The translations under genes were made by a program, and so were the position numbers. Under the pieces are notes generated by a model, which saw only the letters and a list, made by a program, of their open reading frames with translations, made no database searches and was not told where the DNA came from. From RGIG9379 sp031553005 (GTDB taxonomy: Bacteria; Bacteroidota; Bacteroidia; Bacteroidales; Paludibacteraceae), in NCBI GenBank assembly GCA_031553005.1, contig JAVBMA010000001.1:1-64000 (forward strand): a DNA stretch of 64,000 nucleotides, read 5' to 3'. Of the stretch, positions 16,737 to 24,829 are shown in pieces (position 1 is the first letter of the stretch; every line of letters begins with the position of its first letter).

Positions 16737-19700
16737 TCAAATTTTCTCCACCAAAATATTCACCTTGAAATCATCAAAATCCAATTCTACCGGATTTTCA
16801 ATTTTATCAACCAGTAATACTTCGTTTGCCAATGTCTGAGTTGAAATATAATCGGAATAAGCATTGATTGCATCATTGATAATATCCAGCTTTTCTATTT
16901 TTACCTTTATCTTATCCGTAATATCAAATCCGGCAGATTTACGCAAATTCTGAATCCGGTTTACAAATTCCCTCGCAATACCTTCTTTAAGTAAGCTATC
17001 GGTAATTGTAATATCTAATGCAACGGTCAAGTTGTCGTTATTGGCAACCAACCAACCCGGAATATCTTCGGATTGTATTTCCACGTCAGTCTTTTCTACA
17101 ACAATATTTGCGCCACCAATGTTTAAAGCAATGTGTCCTATTTTCTCAAATTCGGAGATATTTTCCTGACTCATATTTTGTAACAGGGCAGCAACTTCTT
17201 TCATACTCTTACCACACTTTGGTCCGAGTTTCTTAAAATCAGGCTTAATGCGTTTAACCAGAATACCTGCCGAGTCGTCTACAAAACGGATATCCTTAAC
17301 ATTTACCTCATTCAAAATCAATCTTTTGACAGCTTCAATATGTTGTTGAAGTTCTTTTTCCAATACCGGAATCATAATTGTCGAAAGAGGCTGTCGCACT
17401 TTAATATTTACTTTCTTGCGCAAAGCAAGAGTCATTGAAGAAATATCTTGCGCCAATTGCATCCGCTCTTCCAATACTTTATCTATCATTTTGTCATTAG
17501 AAACAGGGAAATCAGTCAAATGAACAGATTCATTTTTATCTTTTCCGGTAACCGTATTCAAGTCCAGGAAAAGACGGTCGGCATAAAACGGAGCTATCGG
17601 AGCCATCAGGCGGGATATTGTTTCCAAGCAAGTATAAAGTGTCTGATAAGCTGCTATTTTATCCGAGTCCATTGTACCACCCCAGAATCTTTTCCGGTTC
17701 AGGCGCACATACCAGTTGCTCAGATTATCGGAAACAAAATCGGAAATAGCGCGTCCGGCTTTTGTTGGCTCATAATCGGCATAATAAGCGTCAACTTCCT
17801 TAATCAACGTATTAAGCAATGAAATGATCCAACGGTCGATTTCAGGGCGTTCGTTCAACGGAATATCCGGTTGGCTGAAATCGAAGCTATCTACATTGGC
17901 ATATAACGCAAAAAATGAATATGTATTATAAAGAGTTCCGAAAAATTTGCGGCGCACCTCATCTATTCCTTCCGGATCAAATTTCAGATTATCCCAAGGA
18001 GAGGCATTGGTCATCATATACCAGCGCAACGGATCTGAACCATATTTTTCAATTGTAGTGAATGGGTCGACGGCATTGCCCAAACGTTTGGACATTTTGT
18101 TGCCGTTTTTATCTAATACTAATCCGTTTGAAACCACATTTTTAAAAGCTACAGAGTCTTTTATCATGGTTGAAATGGCATGTAACGTAAAGAACCATCC
18201 GCGGGTCTGGTCAACACCTTCACTGATAAAGTCAGCAGGATATACTTCTCCTTTATCAATGATTTCTTTATTTTCAAAAGGATAATGCACTTGTGCAAAA
18301 GGCATCGCTCCCGAATCAAACCAGACATCAATCAGGTCTGTTTCACGTTTCATCGGTTTGCCCGAAGCTGACACCAATATAATGTTGTCTACATACGGAC
18401 GATGCAAATCAAGATTTTTGATTGAATAATTTTCTTCAGAATAATCTCCTACTTTAAAATTACTGAAAGGATTTTCTTTCATAAATCCGGTAGTAACAGA
18501 CTTTTCAATTTCCGTCATCAACTCTTCCATCGAGCCAATACAGATCTCTTCTGTGTTGTCTTCTGTACGCCAAATAGGAAGAGGAGTTCCCCAATAACGG
18601 CTACGGGAGAGATTCCAGTCATTCAGATTCTCCAACCATTTACCAAAACGTCCGGTTCCTGTCGATTGCGGTTTCCAATTAATCGTGTCGTTCAGTTTCA
18701 TCATCTCTTCGCGGCAAGCGGTCGACTTAATGAACCAACTATCCAATGGATAATATAGTACAGGCTTATCGGTTCTCCAGCAATGCGGATAATTATGAAC
18801 ATGCTTTTCTATTTTAAATGCGAGTCCTTGTTGCTTAAGCATTACGGAAATATCCACATCAAGCGTAGCATCGTTTTCGGTCAACTTATTGTCATAAGCA
18901 TTCTTTACATAACGACCGGCAAACTCTTTATAAAGCTCAACATTGACATTATTTTTTACAAAATCAGGATCCAAATCTTCCAGTTTGTAGAATTTTCCGG
19001 TCAGGTCGACCATCGGACGGCGATTACCGTCTTTATCCGTCAGCATCAATGGTGGTATTCCGCTGGCTTTCGCTACACGATCATCGTCCGCACCGAAAGT
19101 AGGAGCAATATGTACGATCCCGGTTCCGTCTTCAGTTGTTACATAATCACCTGTAATCACGCGAAAAGCACCTTCTCCCGGATTAACCCAAGGGATAAGT
19201 TGCTCATATTCTATTCCTGCCAATTCAGAGCCTTTCTTCTCGCCGATAATCTCGAATTGGGTAATTTTCTTTTCGCCAAAAAAGTTATTGACTAAGTCTT
19301 TAGCTAATATAACAGTTACAGGAGTATTAGTATATGGATTTTCTGTTTTAACAATATTATAAAGAATATTTGGCCCGACACAAAGGGCTGTATTTGAGGG
19401 TAATGTCCAAGGAGTTGTGGTCCAAGCCAGAAAGTAGCAGCCCCCTAAATCCCCCTCAAGGGGGACTTGGGTTAGTGCAACTTTGAGCGCTTCGAGCGTT
19501 TTTTCAATATTGAATAAGACATCCTCATTCGTAAATCGGATTACTTTAAATCCTTTTTGATTAAGATATTCCGTTCTTATTTTATCTAATTCTTGCTGAT
19601 TTTCTTCATTATGATAGCCTCCTCCATCAACTTCGATCACCAATTGTTTTGACAGACAAACAAAATCTGCAATACAATCGCCGATAATGTGTTCCCTGCG

Positions 19701-20537
19701 AAATTTATATCCTTCAAGCTGTTTACTTTGTAAATTCTGCCAAAGAAAATTTTCTGCCTCTGTCGGATTTTTTCTGCGATTTTTAGCATTTTCTTTCAAA
19801 ATTTCATAATTAGTTACATTAGCCGTATTATATAACTTTGAAGTAAGCTCATCGCCAAAGTCCCCTTGAGGGGGATTTAGGGGGCTTTTTATTTTAAATT
19901 GGACTACTGCGGTAGTATCCTTGACATCACGATAACAACCAGGCTGATTCAGTTCATGACTTGAAAGCCCTGTACCAGCTGCCGGAGAATATGGTTGAAT
20001 AGTATACCCTTTGTAAAGGAGCCCTTTCCCATATAGTTGCTTTAATAACCACCAAAGTGTTTCGATGTATTTATTTTCATAAGTGATATAAGGGTGATTC
20101 ATATCTACCCAGTACCCAATCTGACGAGTCAGTTCTTCCCATTCTTTGGTAAACTTCATTACGTCTTTACGGCAAGCGGCATTATATTCCTCTATGGTGA
20201 TCTTTTTACCAATATCTTCTTTCGTTATTCCCAACGATTTTTCAACACCAAGTTCAACAGGAAGCCCGTGTGTATCCCAACCGGCTTTTCTGTTTACCTG
20301 AAAGCCTTTCATTGTTTTATAGCGGCAAAAAGTATCTTTGATGGTACGTGCCATTACGTGGTGAATTCCGGGCATTCCATTTGCAGAAGGAGGTCCTTCA
20401 TAGAAAACAAAAGAAGGAGCGCCATCACGGGTAGTGATACTTTTGTGAAAGAGATCTTTTTCCTCCCATTGTTTCATTAACTCTTTATTGATATCCGAAA
20501 GATTGAAACTGGTGTATTCTGCAAATTTTTTACTCAT
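16737..20537 (-). CDS. ileS: Isoleucyl-tRNA synthetase with in-frame DUF559 nuclease-like insertion
   Basis: This 1266-residue class I synthetase charges tRNA-Ile. The HxGH-equivalent GIHH is at 57-60 and the KMSKR loop at 814-818. The editing (CP1) domain has WTTTPWTLPSNTA (372-384) and GTGIVHIAPTFGADDD (471-486); the anticodon-binding domain follows. Residues 218-366 are foreign to IleS. They fall between QFKIK (213-217) and YFLAWTTTPWTL, at the start of CP1, replacing a loop of about ten residues in homologues. The inserted block is a DUF559/VSR-like domain and is bounded in the DNA by inverted repeats. Without it the protein would be about 1117 residues, near the family norm. The frame is open throughout and all synthetase motifs survive, so I infer a working enzyme. 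A TACTTTTG promoter lies at 20632-20639. Confidence 0.96.
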   Translation of the reverse strand: MSKKFAEYTSFNLSDINKELMKQWEEKDLFHKSITTRDGAPSFVFYEGPPSANGMPGIHHVMARTIKDTFCRYKTMKGFQVNRKAGWDTHGLPVELGVEKSLGITKEDIGKKITIEEYNAACRKDVMKFTKEWEELTRQIGYWVDMNHPYITYENKYIETLWWLLKQLYGKGLLYKGYTIQPYSPAAGTGLSSHELNQPGCYRDVKDTTAVVQFKIKSPLNPPQGDFGDELTSKLYNTANVTNYEILKENAKNRRKNPTEAENFLWQNLQSKQLEGYKFRREHIIGDCIADFVCLSKQLVIEVDGGGYHNEENQQELDKIRTEYLNQKGFKVIRFTNEDVLFNIEKTLEALKVALTQVPLEGDLGGCYFLAWTTTPWTLPSNTALCVGPNILYNIVKTENPYTNTPVTVILAKDLVNNFFGEKKITQFEIIGEKKGSELAGIEYEQLIPWVNPGEGAFRVITGDYVTTEDGTGIVHIAPTFGADDDRVAKASGIPPLMLTDKDGNRRPMVDLTGKFYKLEDLDPDFVKNNVNVELYKEFAGRYVKNAYDNKLTENDATLDVDISVMLKQQGLAFKIEKHVHNYPHCWRTDKPVLYYPLDSWFIKSTACREEMMKLNDTINWKPQSTGTGRFGKWLENLNDWNLSRSRYWGTPLPIWRTEDNTEEICIGSMEELMTEIEKSVTTGFMKENPFSNFKVGDYSEENYSIKNLDLHRPYVDNIILVSASGKPMKRETDLIDVWFDSGAMPFAQVHYPFENKEIIDKGEVYPADFISEGVDQTRGWFFTLHAISTMIKDSVAFKNVVSNGLVLDKNGNKMSKRLGNAVDPFTTIEKYGSDPLRWYMMTNASPWDNLKFDPEGIDEVRRKFFGTLYNTYSFFALYANVDSFDFSQPDIPLNERPEIDRWIISLLNTLIKEVDAYYADYEPTKAGRAISDFVSDNLSNWYVRLNRKRFWGGTMDSDKIAAYQTLYTCLETISRLMAPIAPFYADRLFLDLNTVTGKDKNESVHLTDFPVSNDKMIDKVLEERMQLAQDISSMTLALRKKVNIKVRQPLSTIMIPVLEKELQQHIEAVKRLILNEVNVKDIRFVDDSAGILVKRIKPDFKKLGPKCGKSMKEVAALLQNMSQENISEFEKIGHIALNIGGANIVVEKTDVEIQSEDIPGWLVANNDNLTVALDITITDSLLKEGIAREFVNRIQNLRKSAGFDITDKIKVKIEKLDIINDAINAYSDYISTQTLANEVLLVDKIENPVELDFDDFKVNILVEKI
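19440..19470 (+). repeat. Left inverted repeat of the DUF559 element
   Basis: It reads GCCCCCTAAATCCCCC followed by TCAAGGGGGACTTGG. The inner half is itself palindromic around TCAA. Its reverse complement matches the right end at 19855-19885 almost exactly. Confidence 0.9.
19855..19885 (-). repeat. Right inverted repeat of the DUF559 element
   Basis: It is the inverted partner of 19440-19470; the outer 25 nt are identical once reverse-complemented, and the inner end is shifted by one base (AAAGTCCCC against AAGTCCCCC). Confidence 0.9.
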
Positions 20538-20631
20538 AATTCTCTGATAATTTTATGCCGGATAAACAGTTATATGTTCGTTTTTGCAAACATATTTTCA
20601 TCTGTTTTTTTGATTCATTTTTCAGCAAACG

Positions 20632-20639
20632 CAAAAGTA
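20632..20639 (-). promoter_or_regulatory. -7 promoter element of ileS
   Basis: The minus strand reads TACTTTTG, about 95 nt upstream of the ileS ATG, leaving a 5' UTR of roughly 90 nt. No T-box or other riboswitch fold was recognised in that UTR. Confidence 0.5.
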
Positions 20640-20810
20640 GTGTTTTCTTAAGAAATACGGAAATTAATTGAGAATTATGTAAGAGTGAGGTAAGTTTGAT
20701 GTGAAAAATCATTTATTATCCAAAAACATGGACATGCTTTAACCTAAGTTCAAAATAAGCAATATTTATAATATGTGATGAAGTTGTCCAATATAAAAAA
20801 TCTATATTAT

Positions 20811-20925
20811 CAATGCCGAAGGTATTGTATGTTTATAGAAAAAGATAATAATCTTATTTGTACGATTCCCTACGAAGCCGAATATTGAATATTTGGCTAT
20901 AAACATGAAATCCTTCGGATTTAAT
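20811..20925 (+). repeat. Hairpin repeat family A, copy 1
   Basis: About 115 bp, starting CAATGCCGAAGGTATTG and ending AATCCTTCGGATTTAA-like. The outer parts pair (CCGAAGGTATTGTATGTTTATAG with CTATAAACATGAAATCCTTCGG), so the copy folds into one long stem. Related copies lie at 27793 and 31788 in the same orientation. It sits in the 477-nt gap between ileS and the lipoprotein gene at 21015; apart from the ileS promoter nothing else was recognised there. Confidence 0.8.
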
Positions 20926-21014
20926 TTGCCCGAAAGCCGGTTTATTGTATACGGTCTTATATCGTATTAAAAATCCGCGTCATCTGGCTCTGGCGAAGAT
21001 TAAAATATAAGAAT

Positions 21015-21842
21015 TTATTCATTCAAGTCATTGTAAAATTGGGTTTTAAATTTCAACAACTCTTTTGAGGCATCGGACAAAGAATCATTCAACAAAATCA
21101 GGTGTCGATCGCCAGGCAATGCATATTCTGTTCCGAATGAAATTTTCAGCTCCCTTTTATGCACAATACCCCATAATGTGTCGTTTCTGAAAACAAGGGA
21201 GAGCCTGTCGGATCCCGGATCGGAAAGCCAACTATCTTCCACCATAAATTCAACGATTCCGGACAGGTTAGAATACTCTTCTTTCGGATAATCAAGCTCC
21301 TCTATTAGCGAAGTCAGATGATAATTGATAAAATTGTATTTTTCTATTACCGGTTCAAAATGCTTTACCGTATAGGAAGTGTTTTTCATACAAGAGTCGG
21401 CAATAATCTCTTCGAGAATTGTTTTTCTGTCAATACTCGATTTCTTAACATATCCGCGCAAAAAACCGTAGTGCTTATCGTTCTCCTTATTTACCTCCCA
21501 AACAGATTGACTCAAAAGCATATGTCCAACTTCCTTTCCGTTCTTTCCAATCAGAAAGCGACCGGCAATTATCTCATTTTTCGGTAATTCGTTAGTCGTC
21601 ACCTCTACAAGGATCGCAATTTCATTCCATTCCGGATCTTCTGTCGGAATTGTTTCTATACAAACGTTTTCATTTAGTACAAAAGTTGTTTTTCCTCCGA
21701 TCGAGTCCGAAACCTCGGCATAAGAGACTGTTCTCTCTCCTGCTTTGCAAATATCCGTTGTTTCAACCTTACTTTTTCCTATCATTATGCATGAGGCCAA
21801 TGATAAAGAAAATAAAGGGAGTAAAAAGAGTAGTTTGTTCAT
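21015..21842 (-). CDS. Hypothetical lipoprotein
   Basis: I do not recognise this 275-residue protein. The N-terminus is a lipoprotein signal (MNKLLFLLPLFSLSLASC, lipobox LASC with Cys at 18), so it is probably an envelope lipoprotein. The remainder has mixed alpha/beta character, with no membrane segment and no catalytic motif that I can name. It stands alone: a repeat-containing gap precedes the ileS promoter on one side, and a 416-nt gap holding a terminator lies on the other. Confidence 0.7.
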   Translation of the reverse strand: MNKLLFLLPLFSLSLASCIMIGKSKVETTDICKAGERTVSYAEVSDSIGGKTTFVLNENVCIETIPTEDPEWNEIAILVEVTTNELPKNEIIAGRFLIGKNGKEVGHMLLSQSVWEVNKENDKHYGFLRGYVKKSSIDRKTILEEIIADSCMKNTSYTVKHFEPVIEKYNFINYHLTSLIEELDYPKEEYSNLSGIVEFMVEDSWLSDPGSDRLSLVFRNDTLWGIVHKRELKISFGTEYALPGDRHLILLNDSLSDASKELLKFKTQFYNDLNE

Positions 21843-22258
21843 CTGTGATTTATAAAATGTAATTCAATATTTAAAGATTCCACTGTTTACTATCCTACGT
21901 TTCCTGAGTTTCAAATATTTTGTATCCGGACATTACAACGGTTTTCTAAGAAATACTTATTAGAAATAAGTAATTTAGATCAAACGGCTTTTCTAATTCG
22001 TTAAAGCCCATTATAAATAAAACTATATCAAAACATATAGCAAGTTACTAAAAAATCACGGCCTTGCAAAAAAGGGAAACATCTCTTTTATTTAATAAAT
22101 GTATTTTAATGGAAAGCATTCCTTATTCCATTAGAATTAAAAAAAACATAAAATCAAAAACTTTCAATTTTCAACTCTCACCTTTCAACTATACAAAAAC
22201 GTAGAGAGGCTAAGAAATATTTCTTAGCCTCTCTACGTTTTTGTATTATTTTCTTAGC
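21843..22258. other. Intergenic region, 416 nt
   Basis: AT-rich, without a credible ORF. It contains a short reiterated-word tract (CTTTCAATTTTCAACT style, about 22161-22190) and the strong terminator at 22193-22244. A promoter for the leftward lipoprotein gene is expected here but no clear TAnnTTTG was resolved. Confidence 0.6.
22193..22244 (-). terminator. Strong terminator after the glycan-binding lipoprotein gene
   Basis: A perfect inverted repeat with 25-nt arms (ACAAAAACGTAGAGAGGC with TAAGAAA continuing, mirrored on the other side) and only 2 nt between the arms. The stem has a GC core and A/T flanks on both sides, so it could act in both directions. Confidence 0.85.
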
Positions 22259-23233
22259 TTATTCAGCCGCAGGTACTATACGGAAATTATCCACACACAT
22301 ATATATCTGAGGATCATCCTGAGGAATACCGAATTGAACGAAACTAAAGTTTGTTGCATCTTTCAGATTCAGTGTATTTACAACTTCCTCATCGCTCTTT
22401 ATTCCATGAGTAAACTGGGTTAAAGGAATAGATATGGTTTCCCATCCGTCAGTATAAAAACTGCCTGTTTTTTTGTATGGTTCCCAAAAGCAAATAGGAG
22501 TAAGATCTCGTCCGTGTTTGTCAGGAGAATTATATGGTCCAAAGAAAATTTCAGTTTTGATTCCTTTATAAGGAGCCTCTTTCGGAATATAAACTTCAAA
22601 TTTCAAAACCAAATCTTCCAAGTCATAATCTTCGAAAGTTCCGGCAATCGAAACAGGTCCGCGCCCGCCTTCATCGGGATTTGCCACATATTGAATATAC
22701 ATTGTATTGGACATAGCCCAAGGAGTATTGTATTTTCCATACAAAAATCCGTATTTACCGGAACATGGATCCGGAAGTACAGCCGGAAGTGGGGTTACAA
22801 CCGAGTCATTTTCTTCTATTCCGGTTATTTTCTGACCTTCAATATCAAATGGATAATAACCACCCCAAGTAGCTAATTTGTCGTCAAAATTGATAATAAT
22901 ATTACGGTTGTCGCGGAAAAAGAATGCTGACTTTGTTTCTCCTTCTGTTGTTTTTATATTTATTTTTCCGCTGAAAGTTCCTTCAGGAACAGTCACAACT
23001 AATACCGTATCATTGGATTTTGCTTTATTTACTATTGCCGGCAATTCTCCCGGAAATTTCACTTCGGCGCCATTAAGGTTTTTTCCATAGATAACAGCTT
23101 CTCTTCCATCTAATACAAATTCGGATTTCATACCTGTAATTTCCGGTACGCCTTTATTGGATTTACCTCCACATCCTGCAATCAAGGCACTAAATAAAAA
23201 AAGTGCCACATAGGCTAAGTTTCTCTTTTTCAT
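22259..23233 (-). CDS. Surface glycan-binding-like lipoprotein with IPT/TIG domain
   Basis: The 324-residue protein carries a lipoprotein signal (ALIAGC, Cys near 21). Residues about 28-110 form an IPT/TIG-like immunoglobulin fold (GREAVIYGKNLNGAEVKF). The C-terminal portion resembles the jelly-roll-like carbohydrate-binding region of Bacteroidetes surface glycan-binding proteins (DDKLATWGGYYPFDIEG near 115-131, then Trp- and Tyr-rich stretches). Such proteins normally sit in SusC/SusD loci; here no SusC, SusD or glycoside hydrolase is adjacent, so the ligand is unknown. A TATTTTTG promoter is at 23284-23291. Confidence 0.75.
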   Translation of the reverse strand: MKKRNLAYVALFLFSALIAGCGGKSNKGVPEITGMKSEFVLDGREAVIYGKNLNGAEVKFPGELPAIVNKAKSNDTVLVVTVPEGTFSGKINIKTTEGETKSAFFFRDNRNIIINFDDKLATWGGYYPFDIEGQKITGIEENDSVVTPLPAVLPDPCSGKYGFLYGKYNTPWAMSNTMYIQYVANPDEGGRGPVSIAGTFEDYDLEDLVLKFEVYIPKEAPYKGIKTEIFFGPYNSPDKHGRDLTPICFWEPYKKTGSFYTDGWETISIPLTQFTHGIKSDEEVVNTLNLKDATNFSFVQFGIPQDDPQIYMCVDNFRIVPAAE

Positions 23234-23283
23234 ATTATATTATTATTTGATAAGTTTTAAGAATAAGAAAGTTATGCTTTTCA

Positions 23284-23291
23284 CAAAAATA
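23284..23291 (-). promoter_or_regulatory. -7 promoter element of the glycan-binding gene
   Basis: The minus strand reads TATTTTTG, about 50 nt upstream of the start codon. Confidence 0.45.
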
Positions 23292-23333
23292 GAATTTTAT
23301 GTATACAAAAAAAAAATTACATAAATTTTTCTT

Positions 23334-23570
23334 TTAATTGCAATCACCTACTGCTTTCCAAAATGCTTCCTGAAATTCCGGATTATCCAAATTTTCTTTA
23401 TTTCCTTTTAATATATCCTTTTTACACTTGCCTATTTCGATTATTCCTTCCTTATCGTTGCATTTACAATAATCATTACCTGCCGATTTGCCTTTCGAGG
23501 CAGGAGAACAAGAATAGAAAACAAATGCTGCCAGAATAACAGCTAATCTCAATAAATGTTTCATACACAT
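23334..23570 (-). CDS. Small lipoprotein, function unknown
   Basis: This 78-residue protein has a lipoprotein signal (LAAFVFYSC, lipobox FYSC). The mature part has four cysteines (Cys-Lys-Cys, a later Cys-Lys-Lys, and a C-terminal GDCN), which could form disulfides in the periplasm. A second ATG two codons downstream would give MKHLLRL and may be the true start. It stands alone between lpxH and the glycan-binding gene. Confidence 0.65.
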   Translation of the reverse strand: MCMKHLLRLAVILAAFVFYSCSPASKGKSAGNDYCKCNDKEGIIEIGKCKKDILKGNKENLDNPEFQEAFWKAVGDCN

Positions 23571-23660
23571 ATAAATTTATTTTTAATTTTTAGAATTACA
23601 ACCTCGCAACAACTCTCTCTTTGCAAGATAAAATTCCTATGTTTTGTTTTAAAATACTTT

Positions 23661-24419
23661 TTATTCCTCCATGTATTGTTCCAGAAACAATTGATCGCCA
23701 TCAAAAACAGCATAAGAAAAATGATCTATCCAGTCTCCCAAAATGACAACACGTCTCTTTTCGGGAATCATCAGATCAAGCATGATATGCCGATGCCCAA
23801 AGATGAAATAATCGATGTTATGATCCTTCGGATAATTCTTGGCAAACTGAATGAGGTATTCTTTGTCCTCGCCCATATATGAGGCAGCCTCATCATCTAT
23901 TTTTTTCTTACGGTTGTATCGGGACCATGCATAGCCAAAAGGAACCGTCAGTGCAGGGTGAATTATTTTATATAGCCGCTGGCAAAATTTATTGCGGAAA
24001 AAACAGCGTAAAAAACGAAAAGATTTACTCGGATCGCCCAAACCATCACCATGCGCCAAATAAAAACGTTTTCCGCAGAGTTCGGTTTCGATTGGTTCGG
24101 TAATAACCGTAACCCCGGTTTCGCGTGGCAAATAGTCGAACATCCATATATCGTGATTACCGGTAAAAACATAGACCGGAATTCCTGCATCCGTAAATTC
24201 CGCCAGTTTACCCAGAAACCTCGTGTAGCCTTTGGGAACTACCGATTTATACTCAAACCAATAGTCAAACATATCACCCAACAAGTAAAGAGCTGCGGTT
24301 TCGTTTTTAATACTATCGAGCCAGCGAACAAAGCGTTTCTCCGACTCAACAGGCGCTTCTTTCAGATCAAGCCCGAAATGAGTATCCGAAGCGAAATATA
24401 TTTTTTTGCGTTTTTCCAT
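23661..24419 (-). CDS. lpxH: UDP-2,3-diacylglucosamine diphosphatase, LpxH-like
   Basis: This 252-residue calcineurin-like metallophosphoesterase hydrolyses UDP-2,3-diacylglucosamine to lipid X and UMP in lipid A synthesis. Metal-site motifs appear in order: SDTHFGLDL (near residues 11-19), GDMFDYWFEY, GNHDIWMFDY, HGDGLGD and GHRHIM. It is close to E. coli LpxH in layout. It starts 25 nt past the stop of the MIP18 gene and is probably co-transcribed with it. Confidence 0.9.
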   Translation of the reverse strand: MEKRKKIYFASDTHFGLDLKEAPVESEKRFVRWLDSIKNETAALYLLGDMFDYWFEYKSVVPKGYTRFLGKLAEFTDAGIPVYVFTGNHDIWMFDYLPRETGVTVITEPIETELCGKRFYLAHGDGLGDPSKSFRFLRCFFRNKFCQRLYKIIHPALTVPFGYAWSRYNRKKKIDDEAASYMGEDKEYLIQFAKNYPKDHNIDYFIFGHRHIMLDLMIPEKRRVVILGDWIDHFSYAVFDGDQLFLEQYMEE

Positions 24420-24443
24420 TTCTATAACAACTACAACTTCTCT

Positions 24444-24761
24444 CTATAGAAACCCTAATTCCAGCATTGCTTCTTCGGACATCATGTCTTTATTCCATTC
24501 GGGTTCAAAGACAATGTTCACATCTACTTTGCTAACTCCTTCAATAGATTCGACTTTCATCCGTACATCTTCTACAATAAAATCGGCAGCCGGACAATTA
24601 GGCGCGGTTAAAGTCATAGTGATAACCACTTCTCCACCTTCTTTTGCTTCAATATTATAAATCAGGCCCAAATCATATATATTTACCGGAATTTCGGGGT
24701 CATATACCGTTTTGAGCATTGTTACGATCTTTTCTTCTATTTCTAAAAATTCATTATCCAT
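24444..24761 (-). CDS. MIP18/DUF59 family metal-sulfur cluster assembly factor
   Basis: This 105-residue protein is the MIP18-like (DUF59) domain alone. The diagnostic DPEIPVNIYDLGLIY (near 21-35) and TAPNCPAADFI with the conserved Cys (near 52-62) are present. Homologues, including SufT, assist Fe-S cluster maturation in the cytoplasm. No other suf gene is adjacent in the window. Confidence 0.9.
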   Translation of the reverse strand: MDNEFLEIEEKIVTMLKTVYDPEIPVNIYDLGLIYNIEAKEGGEVVITMTLTAPNCPAADFIVEDVRMKVESIEGVSKVDVNIVFEPEWNKDMMSEEAMLELGFL

Positions 24762-24829
24762 TGGTGGCTCTTATGAGTAAATATGTAATTGATAGTGATT
24801 AGTTTAATTAATTGATAACTGATATTGAT

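Larger units (their letters stand above)
19440..19885 (-). mobile_element. Palindrome-bounded DUF559 (PD-(D/E)XK, VSR-like) element inside ileS
   Basis: The 446-nt block is bounded by 31-nt inverted repeats (19440-19470 and 19855-19885) that match except for a one-base shift near the inner end. Each end contains its own hairpin (CCCCCTcAAGGGGG type). The block encodes ileS residues 218-366. Visible nuclease-like features are NPTEAENFLWQNLQ (257-270), the acidic D291 in IADF, E302 and D304 in VIEVDG, and H309. No methionine occurs in the block, so it has no ATG start of its own and is read only as part of IleS. The repeats themselves are translated, as SPLNPPQGDFG and PLEGDLGG. No flanking target duplication is apparent. 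Mobility is inferred from the bounded structure. Confidence 0.85.

Noticed and set aside
19440..19885. An intein in ileS
   Set aside because: No Cys/Ser at the N-junction in a splicing block, no HN-(C/S/T) C-junction, and the block is only about 149 residues of DUF559 type. The palindromic ends are also unlike inteins.
19441..19885. A frameshift or pseudogene in ileS
   Set aside because: The frame is open through the insertion and all synthetase motifs are intact on both sides.
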